Notes: generated by a model from the letters alone, not told the origin. Shown: positions 24,635 through 33,960, counted from the first letter of the stretch. The stretch: 64,000 bases of DNA from Rathayibacter sp. VKM Ac-2754 (GCF_009807095.1 NZ_WUCC01000010.1:49114-113113), one strand, 5' to 3'. Translations and numbers: made by a program.

Positions 24635-26878
24635 TCACTGGACGAGGGTCAGCCGCTGGGTGGGGCGCGTCATCGCGACGTAGAGCGCCGCGGCACCGCG
24701 CTCGCCGGTCGCCGCGATCAGGCGCGGGCGGGCGATGACGACGGAGTCGAACTCGAGCCCCTTCGCCTCGGTCGTCGAGAGGATCGCCACCGGGCGGTCG
24801 AGCCCGCGCGAACCCCGGCCGACCTCGCGGCCGAGCTCCTCCTCCGCCCGCACGGCGATCGCGTCGAGGTCGGCGTCGGGGGCGATGATGGCGAGCGTGC
24901 CGTCGGTGCTGATCGCCCTGTCCTCGCGGACGGCGGCGAGAACGCGGTCGGCGAGCGGCGCGTCGCCGCGGTCGCGGACGGTGCGGACCGGCCACTCCGT
25001 CGAGCGCACGGAGCGGCTCGGGGTGACCTCGAGTCCGTTCTCGCGGGCGGTGCGCTCGGCGAGCGCCACGATCTGCGCGGGGGTGCGGTAGTTGACCGTG
25101 AGCTCCTCGAGGCGCCAGGCCGGCGCCTCCCCCGGGCGGCCCTGACGGCCGAACGCGTCGCGGAGCGCGTCGTCCCAGCTCGACGCGGCGGAGGCGCCGG
25201 ACGCCTGGGCGACGTCGCCCACGATCGTGAACGAGCGCATCGGGCAGCGGCGGATCAGCACGCGCCACTGCATCGGCGAGAGCTCCTGCGCCTCGTCGAC
25301 GACCACGTGGCCGTAGGCCCAGGAGCGGTCGGCGGCGGCGCGCTCGGAGGTGGTGCCGAGGCTGGTGCGCTCGGCGAAACCCGCGGCGAGGTCCTTCGCG
25401 TTGACGAGGCCCTCGACGCCCATGTTGCGGATCGCCGCCTCGGCGTTCTCGACATCGCGGCGGCGCTGCTCCTTCTCGGCCTTCCTCTGCGCGTCGGCGT
25501 GGTCGTCGTAGGAGCCGAGCAGCTCGGCGGCCTCGTCGAGCAGCGGGACGTCGGAGACGGTGAACGGCGCATCGCGGGGGCGGCGCAGCAGGGCGCGCTG
25601 GGCCGGGGTCCAGCGCGGGGTGAGCGTCGCGAACCAGTTCGGCCGGGCGTACAGATCCTGCAGGAGCTTCTCGGGGGTCAGCGGGATCCACGCGGTGTTG
25701 AGCGCGATGCGGACGTCGTCGGCCGTCCGGACGTCCTCGCGGAGGACGGCCTCGTCGGCCTCGTCGACGGTGTTGCCGTGACTGCGCAGCTGGTCGGCGA
25801 GCTGGCGGGTCAGCTGCGAGAGCATCGCCTTGACGAAGGTGACGCGAGCCTCGTTGTGCGGCTTGCGGGAGTCGCGGGCCCGCGTGATCGCGCGCTCGAC
25901 GTCGTGCGGCTCGAGGCGCAGCTTCTCGCCGTTCACCTCGAGGATCTGCGTCTCGGCGGGGACGACCTGCCGGGAGCGGACGGCGCGCTTGAGCAGCTCC
26001 GCCATCCGCGCCGAGCCCTTCACCCGGGCGACGAGCGGCTCGTCCTCCTCGACGAGGTCGAGCCCGGGGAAGAGCTGACCGAGGGTCGAGAGGACGACAC
26101 CGGTCTCGCCGAGCGAGGGCAGCACGGCCTCGATGTAGCGCAGGAACGAGCGGGACGGGCCGACGACCAGCACGCCCTGCGAGGCGATCCGCTCGCGGTA
26201 GGAGTAGAGCAGGTAGGCGGCGCGGTGCAGCGCCACCGCGGTCTTGCCGGTTCCGGGGCCGCCCTGCACGACGAGCACGCCCCGCAGGTCGGAGCGGATG
26301 ATGCGGTCCTGCTCGCTCTGGATGGTGGCCACGATGTCGTGCATCCGGCCGGTCCGCTCGGCGCCGAGCGCGGCCATCAGAGCGCCCTCGCCCTGGAGCG
26401 CCGTTCCCTCGCGCAGGAGCTCCTCGTCGAACACCTCGTCCTCGAAGCGGAGCACCTCGCGGCCGCGGGTCGTCAGGTGACGACGGGCGCGGGTGCCCAT
26501 CGGCTGCGCGGCGGTCGCCTGGTAGAAGGCGGCCGACTGCGGGGCGCGCCAGTCGAGCAGGAGCGCGTCCTGCTCCTCGTCGCGCAGCCCGATGCGGCCG
26601 ATGTAGCGGTGCTCGGTCTCGCTGTCCGCCAGGGTCAGCCGACCGAAGGCGAGGCGGTCGTCGGCGCCGGTGAGCATCCGGAGCCGGTCCTCGTAGAGGC
26701 GCGCGAAGGCGTCGCGCTCGGAGCGGCTCTGGTGGTTGCCTCCGACGCTCTCGATGCGGACGCTGTCGAGCGCGGCCCGCGCCTCCGCGATCAGCTCGTC
26801 GAGGCGGGCGTAGAGCGCGGCCACGTAGTCGCGCTCACGCGTCAGCTCGGACTCGAGGACGGTGTCGGAGTCTGCCAT
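24635..26878 (-). CDS. helD: HelD-family ATPase (UvrD/helicase IV-like)
   Basis: The 747-residue protein has the actinobacterial HelD layout: an N-terminal coiled-coil arm (residues about 5-70), a 1A domain with Walker A GGPGTGKT (206-213), and a long insertion. Motif II follows as VVVDEAQELSP, then VNYRTPAQIV, and the closing ATEAKGLEFDSVVI-like motif is read as STTEAKGLEFDSVV. HelD binds RNA polymerase and releases stalled complexes; related HelR proteins protect the enzyme from rifamycins. ATG 26878 has GAAAGG about 7 nt upstream. A long non-coding region lies upstream. Confidence 0.92.
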   Translation of the reverse strand: MADSDTVLESELTRERDYVAALYARLDELIAEARAALDSVRIESVGGNHQSRSERDAFARLYEDRLRMLTGADDRLAFGRLTLADSETEHRYIGRIGLRDEEQDALLLDWRAPQSAAFYQATAAQPMGTRARRHLTTRGREVLRFEDEVFDEELLREGTALQGEGALMAALGAERTGRMHDIVATIQSEQDRIIRSDLRGVLVVQGGPGTGKTAVALHRAAYLLYSYRERIASQGVLVVGPSRSFLRYIEAVLPSLGETGVVLSTLGQLFPGLDLVEEDEPLVARVKGSARMAELLKRAVRSRQVVPAETQILEVNGEKLRLEPHDVERAITRARDSRKPHNEARVTFVKAMLSQLTRQLADQLRSHGNTVDEADEAVLREDVRTADDVRIALNTAWIPLTPEKLLQDLYARPNWFATLTPRWTPAQRALLRRPRDAPFTVSDVPLLDEAAELLGSYDDHADAQRKAEKEQRRRDVENAEAAIRNMGVEGLVNAKDLAAGFAERTSLGTTSERAAADRSWAYGHVVVDEAQELSPMQWRVLIRRCPMRSFTIVGDVAQASGASAASSWDDALRDAFGRQGRPGEAPAWRLEELTVNYRTPAQIVALAERTARENGLEVTPSRSVRSTEWPVRTVRDRGDAPLADRVLAAVREDRAISTDGTLAIIAPDADLDAIAVRAEEELGREVGRGSRGLDRPVAILSTTEAKGLEFDSVVIARPRLIAATGERGAAALYVAMTRPTQRLTLVQ

Positions 26879-27061
26879 CGTGCGCCTTTCCCGTGCATCG
26901 CCGTCGCGGACCGGAGGCGGGATGCGCTCCGGGGGCCGCAAGAAAACAGGCGGTCCAGTCTACCGAGCGCGCGGAGCCGGACTCCCCCGCAGCGCTCGCG
27001 CTCGGCGAACATCCGGGGGCTCTTGCGGATCGGACCGCGCGGGTGCATCATCGACCCCAAG

Positions 27062-27122
27062 AAGAGCTCGACGCCCCGTCAGAGCAGCCGGCTGCGCCGC
27101 TGCCGCAGGGCGTCGAGCTCTT
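27062..27122. promoter_or_regulatory. Large hairpin/cruciform with 15-bp perfect arms
   Basis: AAGAGCTCGACGCCC (27062-27076) is exactly complementary to 27108-27122. The 31-nt centre contains a second GCAGC/GCTGC stem and the first CCGGCTGCG box. On the plus strand the right arm is followed by TTTAAC. It may be a terminator, an RNA leader structure or a protein-binding palindrome. Confidence 0.65.
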
Positions 27123-27207
27123 TAACGCCCGGCTGCGACTGCGCTGACGGCGCGGGCTCCGAGCGTGCCGGCTGCGCCGTCCCAGGTCGCCACGGCGCCC
27201 GGCTGCG
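27088..27207 (+). promoter_or_regulatory. Four CCGGCTGCG boxes upstream of the histidine kinase gene
   Basis: Identical 9-mers start at 27088, 27129, 27168 and 27199, all in the same orientation, spaced 41, 39 and 31 bp, near multiples of a DNA helical turn. The last box ends 79 bp before the kinase start. They are candidate binding sites for the response regulator encoded downstream. Confidence 0.5.
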
Positions 27208-27286
27208 ACAATGGAGTCCTGAGACGGATCCGCCCGCCGTCCCGCCCGTCCGGCCGACGCCGGCCACGTCCCCGGGAGCCGACCAG

Positions 27287-28822
27287 ATGACTCCGACCCC
27301 GCCGACGCGCACGAGCCGCGCCAGACGGCTCCGCTCGGTGAGGGTCCGGATCCTCGGCGCGATCCTCGTGGTCAGCGCACTCGGCCTGGTGGTGTCGGGC
27401 GGCACGTCGTTCCTGCTCCAGCGCGACCGGATCCTCGCCTCCGTCGACGAGGAGCTGCGGCAGCAGGTCGAGAGCGTGCGGACGATCGTCGAGTCCTCGG
27501 CGGCGACGTCGAGCGAGGTGCAGGAGGGCGCTCCCCTGACCGCCGCGCCGACCGACGGCTCGGGCTTCAACGACATCGACGCCCTGCTGCGCACGGTGCT
27601 CGGGCAGGCGCTCCCGCGCCTCGACGGCAGCACCGTCGGACTCGTCGACGGCGTCGCCCGCTGGGAGCCGCAGCCGTTCGCCCTGAGCTTCCTGCTCGAC
27701 GACGACGACGAGTTCCTCGCTCGGGTCTCGGGCGAGACGGCGGGCGGGGCGACGGTGCTCGGCTCCGCCGAGACGCCGGACGGGTCGCTCCGCTACGCGG
27801 CGGTGCCGGTGCGCGTCGACGGCGACACCGCCTCCGGGGTGTTCGTCACCGCCATCGACGTCGATGCGCGGCTCTCCGACCTGGCCGACGTCTCCCGGAG
27901 CTACGCGGCGATCGCGGTCGTCGCCCTCGCGGCCATCGGGCTGGTCGGCTGGTTCGTCGCCGGGCGGCTCCTCAGCCCCATCCGCGAGCTGCGCCGCACC
28001 GCCTCGCGCATCACCGCGACCGACCTGGGCGAGCGCATCCCCGTGGCCGGCGACGACGACGTCTCGGACCTCACCCGCACCGTCAACGACATGATCGGGC
28101 GGCTGGAGGGCTCGTTCGAATCGCAGCGGCGCCTGCTGGCCGACGTCCGGCACGAGCTCGGCACCCCGATCACGATCGTGCGGGGCCACCTCGAGCTCGT
28201 CGATCCCCGCGACCCCCACGACATCGAGTCGACGCGCACGATCGCGCTCGACGAGCTCGACCGGATGAGCCACCTCATCGACGACATCGCCGAGCTCTCG
28301 GAGGCGGAGCGCGCCGACCAGTTCTCGCCGCAGCCGACGAGCATCGCCGAGCTCACCCACCGGGTGCTCGCCAAGGTGTCGGTGATCCCGGGACACCGGT
28401 GGCGGGCCGGCCCGGTCGCCGACGTCGAGCTCGGCGTCGACGCCCGGCGGATCACCCAGGCCTGGCTGCAGCTCGCCGACAACGCCGCGAAGTACAGCCC
28501 CGACGGCTCCGTCGTCGTCGTGGGCAGCGAGCGGCGCGGAGGCCGCGTCGAGCTCTTCGTCAGCGACGAGGGGCCGGGCATCCCCGCGGCGGCGCGGGAG
28601 CGGATCTTCGAGCGCTTCGGCAGGGTCGACGACGGCCGCGGGATCCGGGGCTCGGGTCTCGGGCTCGCGATCGTCTCGGCGATCGCCCGGGCGCACGACG
28701 GGTCGGTCGAGCTCGACAGCGTCCCCGGGCGCGGGACGCGCTTCGCGCTCTCGCTCCCCCTCGCCCCGGACCCCGCGCGCACGCCGCGCACCGCAGACGA
28801 CCGGAAGGACCTCCCCGAGTGA
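27287..28822 (+). CDS. Sensor histidine kinase
   Basis: The 511-residue protein has TM1 (about 20-44), an extracytoplasmic sensor region with acidic patches, and TM2 (about 206-228). A HAMP domain, the phospho-acceptor H-box LLADVRHELGTPITIV (His289) and an HATPase domain follow; the latter has N-box QLADNAAKYS, G1 DEGPGIP and G2 GSGLGLAIV. It should phosphorylate the regulator whose GTG start overlaps its stop (GTGA). ATG 27287 follows GGGAG at 8 nt. The signal is unknown. Confidence 0.93.
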   Translation: MTPTPPTRTSRARRLRSVRVRILGAILVVSALGLVVSGGTSFLLQRDRILASVDEELRQQVESVRTIVESSAATSSEVQEGAPLTAAPTDGSGFNDIDALLRTVLGQALPRLDGSTVGLVDGVARWEPQPFALSFLLDDDDEFLARVSGETAGGATVLGSAETPDGSLRYAAVPVRVDGDTASGVFVTAIDVDARLSDLADVSRSYAAIAVVALAAIGLVGWFVAGRLLSPIRELRRTASRITATDLGERIPVAGDDDVSDLTRTVNDMIGRLEGSFESQRRLLADVRHELGTPITIVRGHLELVDPRDPHDIESTRTIALDELDRMSHLIDDIAELSEAERADQFSPQPTSIAELTHRVLAKVSVIPGHRWRAGPVADVELGVDARRITQAWLQLADNAAKYSPDGSVVVVGSERRGGRVELFVSDEGPGIPAAARERIFERFGRVDDGRGIRGSGLGLAIVSAIARAHDGSVELDSVPGRGTRFALSLPLAPDPARTPRTADDRKDLPE

Positions 28823-29493
28823 GCACGATCCTGATCGCCGAGGACGAGGAGCGCATCGCCGCCTTCGTCGAGAAGGGCCTGCGTGCGGCCGGCTACACGA
28901 CCACTCGGGCGGAGCGCGGCGACGACGCGCTCGCGTACCTCCGCAGCGGCGGGTTCGACCTGGTGCTGCTCGACGTCGGCCTCCCCGGGATGGACGGATT
29001 CGCGGTCCTGCGCGCCCTGCGGGCCGAGGGGGTGACGCTGCCGGTGATCATGCTGACGGCGCGCAGCTCGGTCGCCGACACCGTCGAGGGCCTGGACCTC
29101 GGCGCCAACGACTACCTCGCGAAGCCGTTCCGCTTCGACGAGCTGCTGGCGCGGATCCGGGTGCGGCTGCGCGAGGCCGCGGCCACCGCCTCCGGCCCCG
29201 CGGACGACGGCGTGCTCGTGCACGGCGGGGTCTCGCTCGATCTGCGCTCCCGGCGCGCGCGGATCGGCGAGGCGGCGATCGATCTGTCGGCCCGCGAGTT
29301 CGCGCTCGCCGAGGAGTTCCTCCGCCACCCCGAGCAGGTGCTCAGCCGCGAGCAGCTGCTCAGCCGGGTGTGGGGGTACGACTTCGATCCCGGCTCGAAC
29401 GTGGTGGACGTCTACGTGCGCTACCTGCGCGGCAAGATCGGCGCCGAGCGGATCGAGACCGTGCGCGGGATGGGCTACCGGCTGATCGGCTGA
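28819..29493 (+). CDS. OmpR/PhoB-type response regulator
   Basis: The 224-residue protein has a receiver domain with acidic pocket AEDEER, phospho-acceptor Asp52 (LLDVGLPGMDG), MLTAR and the conserved Lys in YLAKPF. A C-terminal winged-helix domain follows with VLSREQLLSRVWGYDFDPGSNVVDVYVRYLRGKI. It is coupled to the kinase by a 4-nt overlap. It is convergent with the seven-gene glycosyltransferase operon. Whether it controls that operon or its own, through the four boxes upstream of the kinase, is not shown. Confidence 0.94.
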   Translation: MSTILIAEDEERIAAFVEKGLRAAGYTTTRAERGDDALAYLRSGGFDLVLLDVGLPGMDGFAVLRALRAEGVTLPVIMLTARSSVADTVEGLDLGANDYLAKPFRFDELLARIRVRLREAAATASGPADDGVLVHGGVSLDLRSRRARIGEAAIDLSAREFALAEEFLRHPEQVLSREQLLSRVWGYDFDPGSNVVDVYVRYLRGKIGAERIETVRGMGYRLIG

Positions 29494-29511
29494 CGCCCGG
29501 CTGGCCCCGGG

Positions 29512-29976
29512 TCAGTCGTCGGTGTCGTCGTCGACGTCGTCGTCCGGGTCGTCGGTGTCCTCGTCGTCGCCGTCGTCGTCCGCGTCGGGCGCGGGCACGG
29601 GGACGACCGGCACCGGCGCGACACCGCCCGGAGAGGCCTGCCCGCCGCCCGGCTGCGCGGCGGGGGTGTCCGCGGGAGCGGGGGTCGCCGCAGGATCCGG
29701 CACGGTGCTCGGCTCGACCGGCGCGACCGGGGTCCCGGTGCCGGACGGCGCGCGGCTCGGACCGATCACCGGGGTGGAGCCGATCTCAGTGACCTGCTCG
29801 GTCTGCCGCATCGAGTCGGCGACGGCCGCGACTCCGCCCGCCACGGCCGCGATGCAGAGGGCCGCGCCGAGAGCGAGGAGGAGGGGGCCCCGTCGGGACA
29901 TGCGCGACTCCTGACGTGATTCGTCTCTCGAACCGCCGAGGAGGCGGGAGAACGGGTTTCCTGTAGATCTTCTCAT
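29512..29976 (-). CDS. Single-TM protein with Pro/Ala linker and poly-Asp tail
   Basis: The 154-residue protein has a basic cytoplasmic N-terminus (MRRSTGNPFSRLLGG), one TM segment (about 30-52), a Pro/Ala/Thr-rich stretch and a tail made almost entirely of Asp and Glu (DDDGDDEDTDDPDDDVDDD). No domain is known to me. ATG 29976 overlaps the stop of the upstream kinase gene (ATGA), making it the last gene of the glycosyltransferase operon. The tail could bind divalent cations or a basic partner outside the membrane. Confidence 0.7.
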   Translation of the reverse strand: MRRSTGNPFSRLLGGSRDESRQESRMSRRGPLLLALGAALCIAAVAGGVAAVADSMRQTEQVTEIGSTPVIGPSRAPSGTGTPVAPVEPSTVPDPAATPAPADTPAAQPGGGQASPGGVAPVPVVPVPAPDADDDGDDEDTDDPDDDVDDDTDD

Positions 29977-31016
29977 GGAGCGAGGATCCTCTCGAGGATC
30001 GGAGGGAGGGAGCGGCGGGCGAGTGCGCGCCACGGTGGCCGGAAGAGGTAGAGGCAGGCCAGCCGCAGCCGGGCCGCGGTCTCGTACAGGGCGAGTCGCT
30101 CCGGTGCCGCCCCCGCGCGCTCGGCGGCGAGGTCGACGACGCCGATCGCCACCGCGGAGGCGGCGGGCGGGAGCAGGCCCTGGGCGACCCGGAGCCCCAG
30201 GTGCGCCCGCAGGTTGCCGAGGTCGAGCGCGGCCTCGGCCTGCGCGGCGGTGTCGAGGTCGAGCAGGGCGAGCGCGCCCTCGGAGGCGAGGAGCTGCTTG
30301 TCGTGCAGGTCGCGGTGCGCGAGCACGAGGGGCTGCGCGGGCTCGTCGACGAGGCGGGCGGAGACCCGCTCCGCCGCGGCGACCAGCCTCGTCGCGATGT
30401 CGGCCGGGAGCAGCCGCGCAGCGTGGCCCGCCCAGAGCGAGACCACCGCGGCCTCCGCCTCCGGCCCGTGCACCGGCAGCGCGGGGTCGGCGGTCGGCAG
30501 GGCGTCCCAGCCCTGGGCCCACCGCGCCCAGACCGTCGCCCACTGGGCGGGAGTGGTCCGCGGGTCGGAGCCGAGGTCGAGGACGGTGCGGCCGGGCAGC
30601 GCGGCGAAGCGGACGACCCCGGCGGGGCCGCTCGCGGTGCGCTCGACGGCGGGGAGGGAGAAACCGTCGCCGAAGCCGCGCGCGCGCTCGTGCGCGGCCA
30701 GCACCGCGGGAGCGGCGGAGGGGCGCAGGACTTTGAGGAAGCCGCCTCCGTCGTCGGTGCGCACGACGGCACGGCGCCCCGGGCGGTGCACGATGACCGC
30801 GCCCTCGCGGCGAGCGGCCTCGAGGGCGGGCAGACGGGCGTCGACTCCACTCGGGAGCAGCCGCAGCCCGCCCGAGGGGCTCCACCGACCGCCGCGGACG
30901 CCCGCCGCCCCCTCCGCCGCCGCCTCGACGTCGGTGCCGTCGGCGCCGGGCCAGGCCCGGGTGACCTGCCAGCGGACGCCGCCGTCGACGACCTCGGCGG
31001 GCACCCCGCTCAGCAC
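29973..31016 (-). CDS. APH-like phosphotransferase (second of a pair)
   Basis: The 347-residue protein has the aminoglycoside/choline-kinase catalytic loop LVLAHRDLHDKQLL and metal-binding LALLDLDTAAQAEAALDLGN. Such enzymes phosphorylate small hydroxylated molecules such as sugars, choline or antibiotics. Its N-terminal half is divergent. GTG 31016 overlaps the preceding kinase gene by 7 nt. The two kinases beside an exporter and glycosyltransferases suggest phosphorylation of a glycan building block rather than drug resistance; this is inference. Confidence 0.85.
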   Translation of the reverse strand: MLSGVPAEVVDGGVRWQVTRAWPGADGTDVEAAAEGAAGVRGGRWSPSGGLRLLPSGVDARLPALEAARREGAVIVHRPGRRAVVRTDDGGGFLKVLRPSAAPAVLAAHERARGFGDGFSLPAVERTASGPAGVVRFAALPGRTVLDLGSDPRTTPAQWATVWARWAQGWDALPTADPALPVHGPEAEAAVVSLWAGHAARLLPADIATRLVAAAERVSARLVDEPAQPLVLAHRDLHDKQLLASEGALALLDLDTAAQAEAALDLGNLRAHLGLRVAQGLLPPAASAVAIGVVDLAAERAGAAPERLALYETAARLRLACLYLFRPPWRALARRSLPPILERILAP

Positions 31017-32143
31017 GGGAGCACCGTCTCGGCGCGGGCGAGCTCGGCCTCGACGCGCTCGCGCCAGTCGGGCGCGGCCGTGCGGAACGGCTCGACCGCG
31101 CGGAGCAGGATGGCGCCGGCGGTGCGGCGCCGGAGCACCCCGTCGTCGATCGACCCGCCGGCGTGCCGGTACGCCTCGATCAGCGCATCACCGAGCCGGG
31201 ATCCCCCGGGCTCGGCGGCCAGGAAGCTGCCGAGGTCGCGCTCGGGCTCGTCGCGGCGGACCCTGTCGAAGTCGATGATCCGCACGCCGTCGCCGACGAG
31301 CACCTGATCGGCCGAGAAGTCACCGTGGACGACCGCCGATCGGCCGGTCGAGCGGCTCACGGCCCCCGCGAGGCGCTCGAGACGCGGGCCGAGCTCCGGC
31401 GCGAGAGCGGCGAGCGCCGCTACCGCCGCCCCGATCTCGTCGGCGGTACCGGAGGGCACCGGGACGTCGGCCACCGCGTGCAGGCGGGCGAGCGCGGCTC
31501 CGGCGACCGCGGCGGACGCCTCCGCGCCCCGAGCCGGCCGGGTGAGATCACCGTCGCCCCACCAGAGGGTCGACGACGCACCGCGGAGGAGGGACACGGG
31601 TTTCGGCACCGGCAGGCCCCGCGCCGCGAGCGCCGTCTGCACCCGGAGGACGCCCTCGGCAGCGTCGGCGCTCTCGCGCGGGACGATCTTCACGACCCGG
31701 CCTCCCTCGGCGAGCACGAGCCGGCGGTGCGGGTTGTGCCGGAGGATGCGGCCGGTCGCGAGCAGAGCCGGCTCGCGCTCGAGGATTCGGCGCAGGGTCG
31801 GCGCGAGCGCGCGGTCGGCGAGCACCGGGCCGGTGAGCGCGCCGAGCGCCGGCAGCTCGCGGAGCTCGGCGCCGACGCCCGCGGCGCGCTGCCGGGTCTT
31901 CGCCTGCTTCGCCGGGTCGGCCCAGGCCGCGATCCAGCCGTGGCCCTCGGCGCTCTCGAAGGCGACGACGATCTCGGTGCCCGGCTTCCAGCGGCGGCGC
32001 GTCACGTGCACGGGGTGCCCGAGCGCGTCGGCGAGGCGGTCGGGGTGGAGCAGGGCGCCGAGACCGGGGAGTGCGGGATCGCGCAGAGCGAGCGCGGCCA
32101 CGGCGGCGCCGGTGCGGGGGGTCGGGGTCGCGGTGCCGATCAT
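31010..32143 (-). CDS. APH-like phosphotransferase (first of a pair)
   Basis: The 377-residue protein shares the fold with the next gene but has its own catalytic loop SAVVHGDFSADQVLV and metal site VRIIDFDRVRRDEPERDLGS. An N-terminal extension of about 120 residues (WKPGTEIVVAFE, WIAAWADPAKQAKT) precedes the kinase lobe. Both active-site motifs look intact. ATG 32143 overlaps the ABC-transporter stop (ATGA). The substrate is unknown. Confidence 0.85.
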   Translation of the reverse strand: MIGTATPTPRTGAAVAALALRDPALPGLGALLHPDRLADALGHPVHVTRRRWKPGTEIVVAFESAEGHGWIAAWADPAKQAKTRQRAAGVGAELRELPALGALTGPVLADRALAPTLRRILEREPALLATGRILRHNPHRRLVLAEGGRVVKIVPRESADAAEGVLRVQTALAARGLPVPKPVSLLRGASSTLWWGDGDLTRPARGAEASAAVAGAALARLHAVADVPVPSGTADEIGAAVAALAALAPELGPRLERLAGAVSRSTGRSAVVHGDFSADQVLVGDGVRIIDFDRVRRDEPERDLGSFLAAEPGGSRLGDALIEAYRHAGGSIDDGVLRRRTAGAILLRAVEPFRTAAPDWRERVEAELARAETVLPC

Positions 32144-33960
32144 GCCGGGACCTCCGCGGTCGCATCCGGAGTCTGCGCTCGGCGGAACCAGGCGGCGACG
32201 CGGGAGTCGCGGGCCAGCAGCTCCTCCGGCGACCCGTCCTCGACGATGCGGCCGCCCTCGAGCCACAGGAGCCGGTCGGCGCCGACGACGGAGGCGGGGT
32301 CGTGGGTGATCGAGAGCGTGGTGCGCCCCCGGGTCAGCTCGGCGATCGACTGCGCGACCTGGGCGCGCGCCTCCGGGTCGAGGCCGGTCGTCGCCTCGTC
32401 GAGCACGACGATCGGAGCATCGCGCAGCAGGGCCCGCGCGATCGCGATCCGCTGCCGCTGGCCACCCGAGAGCGTGCCGCCGCGCTCGCCGAGCACCGTG
32501 TCGTAGCCGTCGGGCAGCGACCGGACGAAGGCGTCGGCGTCGGCGCGGCGTCCCGCCTCCTCGACCTCCTCGTCGCTCGCGTCGAGGCGCCCGTACCGGA
32601 TGTTCTCGCGCACCGAGGTCGCGAACAGCACCGAGTCCTGGAGCAGCACCGAGACGTTCGACCGCAGGCTCGCGAGCGTCGCGTCGCGCAGATCGGTGCC
32701 GTCGATCGTGATCCGGCCGCCCACGGGGTCGGCGGCGCGCACCAGGAGTCCCATCAGCGTCGATTTGCCCGCACCGGAGGCGCCCAGGAGGCAGACGCTC
32801 TCTCCCCCGCGGATCGAGAGCGTGAGATCGCTGAAGAGCGGCCTGCCGTAGCCGTCGGCGACGTGGATCGACTCGAAGTCGATCGCTCCGCCGGCGGGGC
32901 GGAGCGCTCGCGCGCCGGGACGGTCGCGGACCTCGATCTCCTCGTCGAGCAGATCGGCCACGCGCTCGCCGGACGCGGCGGCCCGGGCGATGCGGCCCGT
33001 GTACTTGGCGAGGTCCTTGAGCGGGCGCATGGCGATCTTGAGGTACATCGTGAAGACGACGAGATCTCCCGGCGTCATCTGCCCCTCGAGGACCCGCCAG
33101 CCGCCGGCGGCGAGCACGATCGCCGTCGCCGCGCCGACGATGACGTCCGTGCGACGCTCGAGCGCGGCGGCGAGGCGGCGCGCCTTGACGCCCTGGTGCA
33201 GGGCCGTGGCGTTGCCGCGGTCGAAGGCGCCGCCCACCTCCTTCTCGAGTCCGTAGGCCTGCACGACGCGGATCGCGCCGAGGGTCTGCGCGGCGGTGTC
33301 GGCGAGCGCCCCCTCGCCCTTGCGGGTGGTGCGCGAGGCGCTGGTGATCGAGGCGGTGCTGCGGCGGGAGGAGACGAGGTACGCCACCGCCGCGCCCACC
33401 ACGACCAGGGTGAGCAGAGGATCGAGCCAGAGCATCACCACGGTCAGCACGACCAGGGTGATGACGTTGCCGACCAGCGGCAGCCCCGCGGTGACCGCCA
33501 CCTCCTGGAGACGGCCGATGTCGCCGACGAGGCGCTGGACGGTGTCGCCCGCCGACGAGACCGTGTGGTAGCGGAGAGACAGCGCCTGCACATGGGCGAA
33601 GACGCGCGCGCGGAGCGAGGTCGCCACCCGCGAGCCGACCAGGGCGAAGGCGATGGTGCTGAGGTAGGCGGTGATGGCGCGCAGACCGACCAGGCCGAGC
33701 AGGATCGCTCCGCACGCGACGAGGAGGCCGATGGTCGCCGGCGGGGTGCCGGCGTTGGCGCCCGCTGTCGCACCGAGGCTCGCGCTGACGCTGTCGATCA
33801 CGATCTTGAGCGGCCAGGGCTCGAGGACCCGCAGGACGACCTCGGCGAGGAGCGCGAGGAGGCCGCCCAGCATCAGGAGGCGGTGCTCGCGGAGATGGGG
33901 ACGGACGATCGCGAGGCTGCGGCGCAGGGCGCCGGGGTCGGGAGTCGTGCGGGCGCTCAT
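32140..33960 (-). CDS. ABC exporter, fused membrane and ATPase domains
   Basis: The 606-residue half-transporter has six TM segments in residues about 25-310. Its ATPase domain carries Walker A GASGAGKST, Q-loop SVLLQDSVLF, signature LSGGQRQRIAIARALL, Walker B PIVVLDEATTGLD and switch His in SITHD. It should work as a homodimer exporting lipids, glycolipids or peptides. Lying between glycosyltransferases and kinases, it probably exports their product. It overlaps both neighbours by 4 nt. Confidence 0.92.
   Translation of the reverse strand: MSARTTPDPGALRRSLAIVRPHLREHRLLMLGGLLALLAEVVLRVLEPWPLKIVIDSVSASLGATAGANAGTPPATIGLLVACGAILLGLVGLRAITAYLSTIAFALVGSRVATSLRARVFAHVQALSLRYHTVSSAGDTVQRLVGDIGRLQEVAVTAGLPLVGNVITLVVLTVVMLWLDPLLTLVVVGAAVAYLVSSRRSTASITSASRTTRKGEGALADTAAQTLGAIRVVQAYGLEKEVGGAFDRGNATALHQGVKARRLAAALERRTDVIVGAATAIVLAAGGWRVLEGQMTPGDLVVFTMYLKIAMRPLKDLAKYTGRIARAAASGERVADLLDEEIEVRDRPGARALRPAGGAIDFESIHVADGYGRPLFSDLTLSIRGGESVCLLGASGAGKSTLMGLLVRAADPVGGRITIDGTDLRDATLASLRSNVSVLLQDSVLFATSVRENIRYGRLDASDEEVEEAGRRADADAFVRSLPDGYDTVLGERGGTLSGGQRQRIAIARALLRDAPIVVLDEATTGLDPEARAQVAQSIAELTRGRTTLSITHDPASVVGADRLLWLEGGRIVEDGSPEELLARDSRVAAWFRRAQTPDATAEVPA

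Larger units (their letters stand above)
26879..27286. other. Long divergent non-coding region between helD and the two-component system
   Basis: This 408-bp region has no convincing gene. It contains a 15-bp perfect inverted repeat (27062-27122) and four CCGGCTGCG boxes. On the helD side TAGACT about 80 nt upstream of the start could be a -10. The length suggests a structured leader or a complex regulatory region. Confidence 0.6.

Noticed and set aside
24635..26878. helD as a mobile-element or phage helicase
   Set aside because: The coiled-coil N-terminus and insertion pattern fit the chromosomal actinobacterial HelD group, and no mobile genes are around it.
29521..29600. GTCGTC-rich low-complexity run as a CRISPR or satellite repeat
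   Set aside because: It simply encodes the poly-Asp tail on the minus strand; there are no unique spacers or regular unit length.
29973..32143. Aminoglycoside resistance by the two APH-like kinases
   Set aside because: APH-fold kinases have many substrates. Their tight coupling to glycosyltransferases and an exporter suggests a biosynthetic role, and nothing in the sequence indicates drug specificity.
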